A stretch of 64,000 nucleotides of DNA from Amylostereum areolatum (GCA_012932865.1 SAXG01000067.1:186001-250000), one strand, 5' to 3'; counted from the first letter of the stretch, positions 31,475-42,285 are shown. A program made the numbers and translations. The notes: generated by a model not told the origin, from the sequence alone.

Positions 31475-34299
31475 TCAAACCCCTTTGATGCCCAGCTCCT
31501 CCCCGATGATGAGTGCGGCTTTCTCCCCGATCATCACCGCCGTGGAGTACGTGTTCGACCCAACATTCCCGGGAGCGATCGACATGTCTGTAACGGTGCC
31601 CGTGTGATCAAAAACGACACCGCCGATTGCAACATCGCAGAAATGGAAACGCGCGCGCACCTGCGATCTTGAGACCCGTGACCCCGTAGACGTTCAACTT
31701 TGAATCAACGACCCCGCCTGACCCGCGGGGTTTCATCGCGCACGTCCCCAACTGCACGCGCGCACCGATAATAAGCTTTTCGGAGGAGGATCAACGTACA
31801 AGTTTACAACTCACCGAATGCCATGGTGTCGACACTACGTAATTCGTTGAGAACGTTACACATAGAACCGCACGTCTACATGTACACTCACCGATCCTCC
31901 GAATATGTTTCTCAAGCACCTCCTCGTCCTCCTTCGTATACACGATCCTCTCAGTATTAATACCCACCGGCCCCTCTGCGGACGCGATGATCTTCGCCTG
32001 GCTATCCTCCGCGAATGGGGGGTGCAACGATTCAACCTCTCCCCGGAAGAGAGGCATCCGGCGCGCAATTTCGCGCGTATATTTGTAGGCCCATGTTAGC
32101 GGGGTGACATCTGCCATCCTATGCAGGTGTTGGAGGAGGTTTGGAGAGGCGGGAAGGGTGGAAGTTCGGCTTACGATTCCATATACCCAGAGCGGAAGTC
32201 GACGGGAGCGGCGGCGTCATCACCGTCCGTGATGTGGACATGGCCTCTGGCCATCGGATACATCTGAAAGAAGTACTCTCAACATCAACTGACCGTCAGA
32301 AAACAAGGTATAACTTCAAGACGCACCGAAAAGTATCCCATGCTGTAATACTTCCTAGCGGGAAACGCCCTCGGCTCCGGGGTTACAAGCCTAGATGTCA
32401 CTCGTCAGTATCTCGAGCGACCAGAGAGGAAAAGTGCTAGGTACATTGCCTCCGCGACAACCCACAAGAGAGGCTTGTCTGGGGCAGCGGCGTAGTAGCC
32501 GTCCCAGACTTCCTTAAACTCGGATCCGAAGGCGGGAAGTTCGTCTGCGAAAGGGCGCAATTTGACGCCTCCGTCGATTCCGCTGGATGGATGTGTGGGC
32601 TCGTTGGCGCTAATGGATGAGATGGGGAGAGGGAAATTGCACAGACTTGTGCGCCATGATACCACCACCTGTTTGAAGCCAGGTCGCTGTCTCGTCTGCC
32701 AGAAGCCGCTAAATGAGTTCGTCAAGACGGACTGAGGAAGTACCAGATACCTTTGAGAGCATCCTCGTCCCCCCGCGCGATAGCGTCCAGCGTATCCGCT
32801 TCGTCGGCCGCTTTATACGGTATAAATACGAGGTTATGATCTGCGGACCAACCCCAGCTCCCCATTCAATGCCGCAAACTACACCTCCACTAAGATGACC
32901 ACGTACCTTGATATCCGTTTCCAACACCGGGGAGGTCGACTTTGACAGGTATGTCCACACGCTTCAGGATCTCGGCACTTCCTATCCCAGAACGCTCTAA
33001 GATCCCAGGAGAGCCCCACGTTCCGGCAGAGAGGAGCACCATGCGACTCGCGCGAACGGTGTGCACTTTACGGTCTGCGGCCGGATGGAAACGGGGATTC
33101 CAGGTGAATTCGACACCTGTCGCGCGGCCATCCCTGTGAGGGTGACACGATAAGACATATTGAGTTCCAGGGTCGACGGCGCAAGGGAAAGAAGAGCGAT
33201 GGCTTCACAGACAGATGCCTACGTACGTGAGGGTGACGCGCTTGACGTGGACGCCGGTCGCGTATTGCAGGTTGGGGTTGGAGGACTGGTTGTAGATGAA
33301 GTGGTGCGGGACGTCCGAACGTCGCCCGGTCTTTGCGTCGATCCATCTGTAATACGTTCACCGTTCAGCGCTCAGCACCACGGCTGACCAGATGACGGCG
33401 AAGAAGCGGCCAGGAGAACCTACTTCTGCCATCTCTGAATAATGAACGTGAGTCAGACTGTGTTTCCGAGCTCAGAGCGTGGGGAATGGGGCTGCCAGAA
33501 CGTAAGCCGTATTTGTTCACCGACACTGTGTCGTTGAGGTCGGCATCTGGGCCGCCGTCGCGCCGCGGGTCGAACGCCTTTGCGACTTCGAGACACTGCC
33601 GTCCCACATTCGTAAAGATACCACCATACGAGACTTTGAGCGGGCCATTGTATCCGTGCGTCTCGGCATCTTCTTTGATCTGGTAAGTCTCCACCTGGAC
33701 GTAACGCGGGGGTTGAGCGCGTTGGATGGGGACCCGTGACGAGACGCGTGAGCCGGGGGATGGATCAGACGGACCTTCCGAAGGAGAGGGATGAGATTCT
33801 TGGATCCCCATCCTGGATTCTTGTACACGCTCTCCCAATCGTCGTAGTCAGAAGCGCTCGCGCGTGAGTACACCGCGACTGCACAGAGGAACCCCATTGG
33901 ACGCCTTGTAAACGGCGTTATCGAAAGAGCATACACGCACAGTTGATACTCGACCCCCCGCCGAGGCATTGCCCCGTAGAAATTCCCATCGAGCGTCCAC
34001 CAAGAGCATCAGACGGCGGTTCGGTGAAGGAGCGCAGGACGAGCGAGTTTGGATGAAGGTGCTGGAGGTATCGCGCGGGCTGGATGTGCTCCATCTTGTC
34101 CTTCGTGTCGGGTCCAGCTTCGAGGATGAGGACCTTGAGGGCGGGATCGGCGGCGGCGAGACGGCCTGCGACGACGCAGCCCGCTGTACCTCCTGTGGTG
34201 CAGAGTGAGTACGACGTTGGGAGGGGGGGAAGTCGGCGTACCCCCTGCGACGATGATGTCGTACTCCGTGTCGATGGGATGGCCCGGATGGGATGTCAT
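31475..34299 (-). CDS. GMC oxidoreductase, alcohol (methanol) oxidase type, copy 2 (613 aa)
   Basis: Sixteen exons were placed: 34242-34299, 33941-34192, 33775-33878, 33506-33694, 33424-33434, 33227-33346, 32907-33133, 32751-32840, 32647-32695, 32445-32582, 32327-32390, 32175-32263, 31892-32118, 31815-31834, 31661-31751 and 31475-31587. They sum to 614 codons. FAD-binding AGGGTAGCVVAGRLA is near residues 16-30, CLGGGSSIN and SRASASDYDDW follow, and SAGTWGSPGILERSGIG is the second GMC signature. The catalytic His is probably His545 in TPWHS; LGTCAMKPRGSGGVVDSKL and GNVGSNTYSTA end the family core. The protein matches fungal alcohol oxidases (CAZy AA3 subfamily 3): alcohol plus oxygen gives aldehyde plus peroxide. 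The donor after exon 4 reads TTACGT where copy 1 has GTGCGT, so splicing there may fail. Confidence 0.88.
33424..33434 (-). other. 11-nt microexon in alcohol oxidase copy 2
   Basis: AGATGGCAGAA on the minus strand, flanked by TTCAG and GTAGGT, same position and length as in copy 1. Confidence 0.7.
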
Positions 34300-34588
34300 G
34301 ATGAATGCCGCGAGCGGGCAAGGGAAGGAGATGTGAGAATGGTCCGTGGTCCGACGAGGTGGTATTTATGTGTTTTCCGTGGGCATCCTGGAGGCAGATA
34401 ACTTGGATGGATTAAGTAGTTGATCGTGAGTACGGCAGCCTGATACTAGCCACTTGAGCGCGGGGTAAAATTTGGTGTTTCGCCGCATGGCCGTTCGCCT
34501 GATGAGTGCAACAAAGTCAAAGAAAATCTTCAAACATTGCTCGACAGAAGCGTACTTTGTTGATGCATGTTTTTTCCTAGTCTCGGTT

Positions 34589-34637
34589 CCAGACGTTCTA
34601 CTCAAACCGGCGACGCGAGGACTCGTAGAACGTCTGG
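34589..34637. repeat. Perfect 13-bp inverted repeat (hairpin)
   Basis: CCAGACGTTCTAC at 34589-34601 is the exact reverse complement of 34625-34637; the loop is 23 bases. It could be a small foldback element or a transcript hairpin. Around it, 34380-34820 has no supported gene. Confidence 0.75.
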
Positions 34638-34819
34638 GGCAGTTCGTCAATGAAATGCACCTCTGTGACTGCCGTCACAGGAACTGATCTGACTAAGCGC
34701 TCCACGTGAGGAAACGCGCTCGTACGCGTTCAAATGCCGTCATCTTGAGAGTGTAAGATACCTAAATATTACTGCTAGAAAACCCAGGCCGCCCTCATTG
34801 ATCCGCGTTCGTGCATCCC

Positions 34820-35137
34820 GGAGCCACGATGTGGACACACTCCGCAACCAAGACCTCGTGCACCACACGGACCCGACCACACCCTACCTCTCCTCTCTGT
34901 GGCAGCTGTGCAACCTCATTCTCCAAGACGAGCACTCAGTTGCACGGCAACACCAGCTGTGAGACCAGGTCAAGCGCGTGGTGGAAGGGAACACAAGAAA
35001 TGCGCGTGAATTCGGAGGAGGTGCAGGGTGGGGACAAGCTGAGGATGTGGATGTGGATGAGGAGCACAGGGAGAAGGAAGGTGCAGTTCGAGGGGGTGGC
35101 GAGGAGGGTCGTCAGAGGGTGTCGATTCGGATATTGA
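34820..35137 (+). pseudogene. Possible coding remnant of unknown family
   Basis: A plus-strand frame reads DVDTLRNQDLVHHTDPTTPY, then LSSLWQLCNLILQDEHS, meets a TGA near 34970 and continues with QVKRVVEGNTRNAREF. Composition looks like a soluble helical protein, but I do not recognise it, and there is no convincing start. An overlapping frame from 34811 is open but low-complexity. Confidence 0.3.
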
Positions 35138-35663
35138 GTCCCTGATATCTCATCTTCCAGTTTTCTGTCTGCGTACAGAAACCCACTGAGCTGGCCGGCT
35201 TGTAACGACCAGGCTATGTATCTTGTTTCTTTCCATTCGGTTCTCATTTAATCTGTGCTTGTTGCTGTCGATCAGTCGATGACCGTCTTGGTTGTTTCTA
35301 TTGTGTATGCTGAATTTCATTGGCTGTGGTCCCGTCTGACCACGTTCATCGTTACCCACGGCGGCGCGCGAACAGGCGCGAACAGGCGCACAAGCAGTGC
35401 CAGTCACTAGTTACCCAACTTTATGGGCTTGCCTGGGACAAAACCTATAGTACACAGCTTAAATCCGTGTACTTCATTGAGCACAAGTGGGATGATCATA
35501 GACTCGGAGTGAGTCGACAGTGGATCAATATTCAATTGTACTACGACCGGCTAAACAAACCTGAAGAACTTCAATGGCTCGATGATACATTTCGTATGAG
35601 TAAAAATCACCTGACTGTGACCTTCTGTCACAGAGGTGCGGTGCCTTGACAAAGTGCCCCAGA

Positions 35664-35799
35664 CGTTAGGTAGCGAGTTGTGCAGGGTTTTTTCGAGGGT
35701 GAGTCAAGTGTGATTGTGTCATCCCATCATCATGATTTCATCATCCCATATTTCCCTCCTCCCCCGCTGAAAAACCCCTGCACAACTCGCTATCTAACG
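35664..35799. mobile_element. Small foldback element or MITE with terminal inverted repeats of about 28 bp
   Basis: The left end CGTTAGGTAGCGAGTTGTGC and the right end are reverse complements with one or two differences (GGTAG against GATAG; a one-base difference in the G/C run). The interior of about 80 bp is A/T-rich with ATCATCATG. No clear target-site duplication was found and there is no coding capacity. The preceding stretch 35140-35663 has no supported gene. Confidence 0.6.
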
Positions 35800-35846
35800 G
35801 CGGGAACGAGACTAGTTTTTTCCAGGTTCGCCTTAGTCTCCTTATA

Positions 35847-35890
35847 GCAGACCTTACACAGATGACAGTCGATCTGTATGTAAGGTCTGC
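35847..35890. repeat. Imperfect palindrome with GCAGACCTTAC arms
   Basis: GCAGACCTTACACAGAT faces ATCTGTATGTAAGGTCTGC across an 8-base loop. The string CTTATAGCAGACCTTAC also occurs at 4627-4643, where it forms a different small palindrome. Confidence 0.65.
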
Positions 35891-36026
35891 CCCAAATTTG
35901 ATGCGTTGGCGGGGAGGGGTCCGTAGGCGTTAAAGTCGGCGTTAAAGTGAACCTCGACGCGACTTTCTCTTTGAGTAGGTAGTTCCCATGCCTGAGCCTT
36001 TCCCTCGTGCTCGAATCGACGGAGTA

Positions 36027-36301
36027 CTGTACCATTTAAATCGGTTCGCCAGTCACGGGTCACAGAGAGGCCAAAATTGGCGAAATTTTTCTGATGTCAT
36101 GCGTCACGAAGGTCACCGGCGAAACCATTTGTTGAACCCCGATGATGTCACCATTAGAAATGGCCATTCACGGCCGCCCGGCGCGCTTGGCCCGGCGAAA
36201 TTTTATTGTTGTCACGCTCACGCACATGGTTTGGCGGATGGAAATTTTCGCCAGGCCTGTCACGGTCACAACAGGGTGGCGAACCGATTTAAATGGTACA
36301 G
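36027..36301. mobile_element. MITE, Tc1/mariner type, with TA target duplication
   Basis: The 275-bp element starts CTGTACCATTTAAATCGG and ends with its exact reverse complement; the terminal inverted repeats are perfect over about 25 bp (36027-36051 and 36277-36301). TA dinucleotides flank both ends (36025-36026 and 36302-36303), as expected for Tc1/mariner insertion. A second, weaker inverted stretch (GTCACGGGTCACAG against CTGTCACGGTCACAAC) lies just inside. There is no transposase frame, so it would depend on a transposase supplied elsewhere. Confidence 0.85.
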
Positions 36302-36367
36302 TATGTTCCATGGACGCTCACAGGACGCCTCACACACCAAAAGCGTAGCATCGTAGAGGTCAGTATA

Positions 36368-36378
36368 CCTAACCCTAA
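36368..36378 (+). other. Telomere-repeat-like motif, intergenic
   Basis: CCTAACCCTAA occurs here with no gene close by on either side. Confidence 0.4.
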
Positions 36379-36800
36379 TTGCTCCTTTTTTTCCGGAGTG
36401 AAAACTCGCCGTCTACGGTGGCAAATGGGTCAAATGGCGACCTCAAAGGCCTAGCAAAGGCTCATCTTGCTAACTGCTCGCTCATAGCATCTGTGAGAAA
36501 GCTGAAAATTGCTCACGGGGTTTATTTGACTACTCTACACCATCCTCGATATTTTCATTAGCATTATAGTGCAAACATGGAGGTGCAGAGGAAGAGTTCT
36601 ACTCGAGAAAGATGTAAAAGGTCACGTGAAAGGCCTCGGCAATTCCCTAACGACCCCTCTCACCAAAGCGCGTCAAAATTGGAGGAGACTAGGTTCGCCT
36701 ATGGGATCTGAGCAACAGGATAAGTACCAATCGCCGCAGATTGGGCGTGGTGATGGCCATTGGAAGCATACGTTATGCAATTGCTTCCGATATGTACTAA

Positions 36801-36893
36801 GGCAACATGGCCGAGCGGTCTAAGGCGCTAGAATCAGGTCGTTGACGTCCTATCTAGTCCTCCGGGGCGCGTGTTCGAATCACGCTGTTGTCA
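36801..36893 (+). tRNA. tRNA-Leu(CAG) with a short intron
   Basis: Acceptor arms GGCAACA and TGTTGTC pair with one G-T wobble and a 3' A discriminator. The D arm is GCCGAGCGGTCTAAGGC, typical of tRNA-Leu. The anticodon stem CTAGA/TCTAG encloses ATCAGG, then about 13 extra bases (TCGTTGACGTCCT) and A, so the anticodon is CAG with an intron after position 37. A long variable arm (class II) precedes the T arm GCGTG-TTCGAAT-CACGC. A T-rich stretch after 36893 can serve as Pol III terminator. Mature length without intron is about 80 nt. Confidence 0.88.
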
Positions 36894-36973
36894 CTTTATT
36901 TAAATTGGTATCTTTTTGTTCAACTTTCAAGTCTGTTCTGTCCTGCTGTCCTGGGCGGCCGCTGGGCCCTTAC

Positions 36974-37640
36974 TAGTGTTCAACAAATTATAAAGTATAC
37001 TTAAATATAATCGTATTCATACAAAAAAATACCGATATATTATGGCTTCTACGTATTCTGTTCGGCCTCGATATGGTTGAGTACAATATGTTATATTACG
37101 AGTACGATACAGTACGCACCTGATATTTAATTGTAATACAAGTATGCCAGGAACACGGCTACTTACCCGGTCTACCGGCTTCAAGACGGTCTTGCGAGTC
37201 CGGAATAGATATCCAAATCGAGAATAGCATCTCCGGCAATAGCGGGAGCTGTCCGGGACCCTGCCGATGCTCAGTCCCATTCTCAGAAGGTGTGCCGCCG
37301 CTGTTTCCCACGACATGCTGCCAATCCCAGCGGCCAGTATCAGCACCCCGTCACTGCCAATGGTGGTAGGCTCAGTATCTCAACTAAAGTCCCAATAAAC
37401 ATGCTCTTGGGGTACATGGTTAGCTCATTAATGAGGTTGGACATAGTACAGAAAGTTCATTAGGTCTAGTTGAGGTCTAGAGCAATAACTTCAATTAGAT
37501 ACAAGTAAATAGGAAGATCTGACAAATACGATACAATATAGTACAGGTACGAGTAAATATTGGAATGGCCGCCTTCGTAATAATACGTATTCGATATAAT
37601 ATGGTCGGCCAGCATATTTACTCGTATTTGTTGAACACTA
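36974..37640. mobile_element. Non-autonomous hAT-like transposon with 8-bp target duplication
   Basis: The 667-bp element starts TAGTGTTCAACAAAT and ends with its exact reverse complement ATTTGTTGAACACTA. It is flanked on both sides by the same 8 bases, GCCCTTAC (36966-36973 and 37641-37648). An 8-bp duplication and TAGTGTT ends are hallmarks of hAT elements. The interior is A/T-rich with repeated subterminal GTAAATA and CGTATT motifs. The longest internal frame (37017-37346, minus) shows no transposase features, so the element is non-autonomous. It sits 80 bp downstream of the tRNA gene. Confidence 0.85.
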
Positions 37641-37709
37641 GCCCTTACTAAAATAATAATAATACGTATTATGGATACCCAAATTTCTGAAAGACTTCAT
37701 GAAGCTGAA

Positions 37710-37731
37710 GCCTGAGGCCTGAGGCCTGAGG
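37710..37731 (+). repeat. Short CCTGAGG tandem repeat
   Basis: About three units of CCTGAGG, in the promoter region of the small membrane protein gene. Otherwise 37649-37944 has no feature. Confidence 0.6.
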
Positions 37732-37944
37732 GCGATATTCATAAGTACGGGACATAGATGAAATCAAATGGCCATGTCCTGAAAGACGTCGCGGTCCGTC
37801 GTTCAGTCGGAGAGACTGATGGTACTGAGACCGTTCAGGATAGTTTGGTCTGAAACACCTTGAACGTATATACTTAGTGTGGAGAGCCTAGTGCAATTCA
37901 TTCCTCACCTGTACTACACACCCCTCTCCACAACACCACTCCGA

Positions 37945-38446
37945 ATGTCCTCGATCGACGAGTTCAATGATGGTCCCGTTTACCACACCCGCCCCCCCCC
38001 GCGGGATTTACGCCAAACACCCACACCACGCCCTCCACTCCGCCGTATCCCTCACCCAAACCGAGATCTTCCGTGTCCTGGCCCGCGTCTCGCTCTTCCT
38101 CTGCGCTCTCATCGGCTGTCTCATCGCCCTCTGGGAGCCCTCGCCCAACGCGCCGCCCGGCTGGGAGGGCGTCACTGCCAAACGCATCGGAAGGACGTGG
38201 ATGGAGAACATCGTGATCGCGGTGCGCGACGCGTGGCCCGCGGGCGGGGCGGGGGCGCTCACGTTCGTGTTGATGTGTGCGGGAGTCGTGGGTGCGCTTC
38301 GCGTATTAGTGTGGGCGTGTGCGAGCGCGGCGACAGGGGTCATGGATTTAGGGGAGAGGTGTGAGACGAAGGGTGTGAGAGTGGGCAAGTGGGAAGATGG
38401 ACAGATGGTGTCGGGCGGGGAGATACTGGCGGGAATGTTTGGGTAG
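37945..38446 (+). CDS. Small membrane protein of unknown function (about 165 aa)
   Basis: From the ATG at 37945 the frame reads MSSIDEFNDGPVYHTRP, then enters a run of nine C at 37992-38000. Dropping one C joins it to the longer frame ending at 38446. Two hydrophobic stretches are clear: VLARVSLFLCALIGCLIALW and GALTFVLMCAGVVGALRVLVWAC, with a Trp/Pro-rich loop between them. If the C run is correct, the alternative start at 37967 gives a 159-residue protein without the first 18 residues. Two membrane helices with a polar tail would suit an organelle membrane protein, but I do not recognise the family. Confidence 0.65.
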
Positions 38447-38665
38447 TGAATGCGACGAGTACGTTTGTACCATATGCCTGTTGCCACAGGATATCATTAT
38501 ATTCGGCCAACCTTTCCACGGCGAGGATACCGCACAGGACTACTGAGACTAAATCCGGCCCTATACCTGTGGACGTGGAAGTTGCTGTCCGTATACATTT
38601 GACGATGATAGGGGCCGTGGGTGATGATGCTATACAAGTATGATACTTCTTCTGCGTACGATGCC

Positions 38666-40022
38666 CTATGATGACGCGGGTTTTTTTGCATCTTTTGCGA
38701 AGGTTGCCGCGACCAGGAGCGGGAACACCAGCGTCGCATCAGCGTAAACCTGCAGGGCAATTGAGACAGAGCTCGGCCACGGTGCCAGATAGCGACACAC
38801 CTTGACGGATTCTGAACCAGCCCGAATTTTACCCCACGACACCGCCTCATCTGGTCGCGCCCCTGAGTCTGACCCATCGAATTCCTGGCCGGTGTTCTAT
38901 AGACGACGGGTAAGGCTGGGCATACGACGACACAAAAAAGGCTCACAATATATACCGAGTAATCCGCCCCATTGCGCTAAGCGAACGTCAGATTTTAGCC
39001 ACGAAACACGGACGTAGGGCTCACGATCAACATGGCGTTCGCGATTTGGTGCTTGCACACGCCCCCACCCAGGATGATCATCCCCGCCTTCCTCGACATC
39101 CTCGCCAGCTCGTTCAGCGCCCGAATGTCGCTCACGATGTCCAGCACGAACCCGGGCGACTTGAACGAGTGGAAGTAGATCATATCGCCAATCGATCCGT
39201 CCGTCAGCGCGGGGCAAAACACCGGGATGTCGTTCTGGCGCGCATTCGCTCAGCGACGGGGAGATGCGGGGTGCAGAACGAGGGATTGGTATTCACTTTG
39301 TACGCCCAGTAATACACGGACTCCTCGTTGTTGATCTCCTTCCCCAGCCGTCGGATGAACGATCTCGGAGACCACACCACCCCGTCCGCCTTCTGCTCCG
39401 CGACCATCGTGTCCAGGATCGGCATCAACCAGTCTTCGAATTTGCAGTAGTTGTCGTTCGGGACGATGAGGTTCCCGATCCTGTTCATCCCGCGTCGCCG
39501 AAGATCCGCACCGTCTAGGTTGAAGTCGGCGAGGTAAGTCTTGCCGAGGCATTTGATGAAGTCTTCCTCGATGCCGCCTGCGGTCGTGACGAGGCAAGAT
39601 ACGAGCCTGTTCTTGACGAGGTAGAGGATGACCTCGCGTAGACCGGAGGAGATTAAGTTGGAAGTGTACCCGAGGAAGATATTGCAGCGGACTTGGGCGC
39701 GCACGGCGGGGTCGAGGAGGTCTTCCGATTCGTCTTCAGCGATGGGTTCATCGGACAGACGCCAATTTCTCTACCACGGTTCAGCCCCCGACGTCGAGTA
39801 CAAAGGCGAGCTACGCACCATCCCATTCACGACGTTGATTGCCTTTCCCAGACTGTTTGCCTGAAAGCCTATCCGCTCGTACGAGCCCAGCAAGCCGTCG
39901 AGCGAGAGCGGTTCGTCGAAGTTGGGCCCTTGTACAGAGACGGCTTCTTCTGGTACCGGATCTGAGGGTTTCAGGACCGCAGACGATGCGCCATGTGGAA
40001 TAAAGCTCGTAGGAGATGCCAT
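38666..40022 (-). CDS. DYS1: Deoxyhypusine synthase (365 aa)
   Basis: Six exons, 39819-40022, 39297-39770, 39025-39234, 38947-38976, 38801-38896 and 38666-38749, sum to 366 codons, close to the 369-387 residues of human and yeast enzymes. The enzyme moves the butylamine group of spermidine onto one lysine of eIF5A, using NAD, as the first step of hypusine formation in the cytosol. The catalytic Lys is about residue 287 in [14 protein letters not shown]. Other family segments are [26 protein letters not shown] joined to [14 protein letters not shown], and [20 protein letters not shown]. The 62-bp third-frame-looking stretch after WAYK is an intron with GTGAAT donor. Met at 40022 was preferred over 40055 because the first 11 residues from 40055 are not family-like. 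A broken copy lies at 27290-27710. Confidence 0.95.
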
Positions 40023-40279
40023 GGGTTCACGCGGACAGTGGAAGTGAAAAACCAAAGGAGGTGGTCATACAGGGTCATACCGAAGTGCTTGGAAAAATGA
40101 CAGCACGTGATCCTAATCTACTTCCGGTATTTACTATTTCGAAGTTTCGAACACAACAGTTACACGCACACGGATGCACACAACATTATCAACGTTCATG
40201 AATAGCAAAATTGTAATTATCATACGTGTCTTTGAACACCGAGTAGAACGTGATTATATTGTACAATCACATCAATCAA

Positions 40280-42285
40280 TCAACACCATACAGTGACCAG
40301 GTCCAGCTTCTGTACGGCACCACCGAGCGTCTGCCACAACCGTTCTTTTGCCATCGGAAACTCGAGCCCATGTCCGTGGAAGACATCCATTCTTAATGTG
40401 TGAACGCCTACACCTCCAGCCTTCCTAGAAAGTAGCATAGAGAGCATGGGACTTTGCGCTAGAGTGAGCTCCTGGCAGCCATCTTCAACCGAAAGGAGCG
40501 CGAGATGTGGGAACAACGATAGGTCTTTAGCAAGTATCTTGTGTAGGACTTTCAGTTTGTACGGGAAAGGAAGGTGTAGCGAGCGGACAGAGGAGAGCGA
40601 GGATAGAAAGGCACGCAAAGTGTCCTTGTCAGTGCCGCTCATCTTGGAAGACGCCAATGACCTGGTTAGCTTGAGCTCCAATGCAGTGATTTTTTGGACC
40701 GGCACGTGGATACCGAAGAGAACGAGAGCGCGGAATACGCTGGATACGGGGAGGATTACCATGTCTCCTCGGGAGCTAGTAAAGGTGAGGGTTTGGACGC
40801 GTGTGTTCCGGTCTCCGAAGAAGCTTTCGAAGGCGCCCGACCGCAAAGGCTGAGAGTCATGGAAACCTGACCAGTGCTCAATTGCGCAGCAAGGCATGGT
40901 ATCCGGGCTGTCGGGGGTTTTCCGCGCAAAAAGGCCGATATTGAGCGATGAGTTTCCCACCTCCTCTATCGAAAGGGAAGTAAGAGGCGCGTGCTGAGAG
41001 TCTTGGTGTAATGTCAACAAGTCCCCCCATGCCGAAATGAAGGACGTGGCAGAAGATTCTGGGTTGGCTTCCAGAACGATCAAGAAATTCGCTCTTCGTA
41101 ACGCGGGAAGATCAACGGAGGCCATGAAAGCGGCGCAAGCATCCGCCCGGCAATTTTCTAGATACAAGGAGGCTAGCCGTGAAAGACGAGTGCGTTCCGT
41201 TGGGGGGATGAATTGATCTGGGGAAGAAAGATGGTTGTGGAGACGAAGGCATTGCAGATTGGGCGAGACATGTAGAAGGCGGAGGGTCTCTTGAACTGTG
41301 GGATGTGGCGCCGCGGATGAAGAACTGTGTAGCTCGAGGTGAGTAATGGACGAGCTATCCCAAACTGCCCGTCGTACATCTCGGAGTATACAAGATGTCA
41401 GATTGGGCGCCACTATGGGAGACCAGAAGAAATGTCGCTGGGTGTCGGGATTTTTGCACTCCATAGAAACATGACCCAAAGAAGGAAACAATTGACGGAT
41501 GTCCATGATGAGGGCGAATGTCGCGACAAATGAATCGGTGGACTTGACATCGACGATGTTCGCGTTTGCCATTTCATGCACCGCGAAGGCGAAGAACCCG
41601 TTCGCCCATCGCTCGCCACCCATTTTCTCGGGTCGTATGGATAACCGGAGCGGTGTCGTTTTTGCACGCTCTCGGAGAGTGTTGACCGCAGGGAGATTGG
41701 GGATAGCCGTGACATCGTACGCCCATAGCTGCATCATATCCAAACCGATGTGGCGCCACCGACGACTGACATGCGTGATGGACCGTATCCAGCCTAGATG
41801 AGGACACCGTGGGCAGCTAGACTTTCAGCCGTAGAATAGATGTCAAGATACGTGGAAAAGAAATAAAAACATAAGAGACGCACATTTCCACAACTTCCAG
41901 GACGGTCGATTGTGGCCACGTCAGTGAAGATTTTACAGAGGAGTTCGGTGGGTAGACGGGAAACAGGGGCGCATATTGCGCGACGTGCTTGTATGGCTGC
42001 TACAATTTGATCCATATCTTGTAGCTCGCGCCCTAGTTGCTTGTATAGAAGCCTCGCATCCATCGAGTGGGTCGCCTGCACGCTGTCGATCTCAGCTAGG
42101 TGTACGTGCGCGAGCGGGGGCCAGTATCCGTCGCTTTGCTTCAGCCTGAGGATTGTTAGGTGGCGGTCCAAAATAACGCATTCACAAGTGAGGTTCACTT
42201 ACATGGATTGTACATCATTGACGCTCTCGGCGCTCGCTCTCGAGGGTGGGATATGTGGGATCGACGGTGTTACTGTTCATGGCCA
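40280..42285 (-). CDS. F-box protein F, divergent member with leucine-rich C-terminal region
   Basis: The large last exon (40280 to about 41798) encodes some 500 residues beginning with ITHVSRRWRHIGLDMMQLW, then leucine-rich segments (LFPSLGHVSMEC, HLELHSSSS, RLHLPFPYKL-like). A middle exon (about 41884-42170) carries the F-box core APVSRLPTELLCKIF, preceded by a coiled segment QLGRELQDMDQIVAAI. A first exon from the ATG at 42285 begins MAMNSNTVDPTYPTLESERR. The exon phases do not join perfectly: exon 1 is one base long near 42213-42220, and the end of the middle exon is one base long near 41895-41915. Removing these gives DVQSM-LKQSDGYWPP and WKLWKC-WIRSITHVS, which look right. Only distantly related to A-E. 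Confidence 0.75.

Noticed and set aside
34472..34687. 71-codon plus-strand frame with CDCRHRN end
   Set aside because: Contains the hairpin repeat and has no domain or splice support.
35320..35649. 109-codon plus-strand frame before the foldback element
   Set aside because: No recognisable domain, no promoter or splice context; kept as intergenic.
37017..37346. 109-codon minus-strand frame inside the hAT-like element
   Set aside because: No transposase or zinc-finger features; probably chance.
39204..39296. Exon extension after WAYK in deoxyhypusine synthase
   Set aside because: Comparison with the known family shows WAYK joins directly to NDIPVF; the 62 bases between are an intron with GTGAAT donor and CCAG acceptor.
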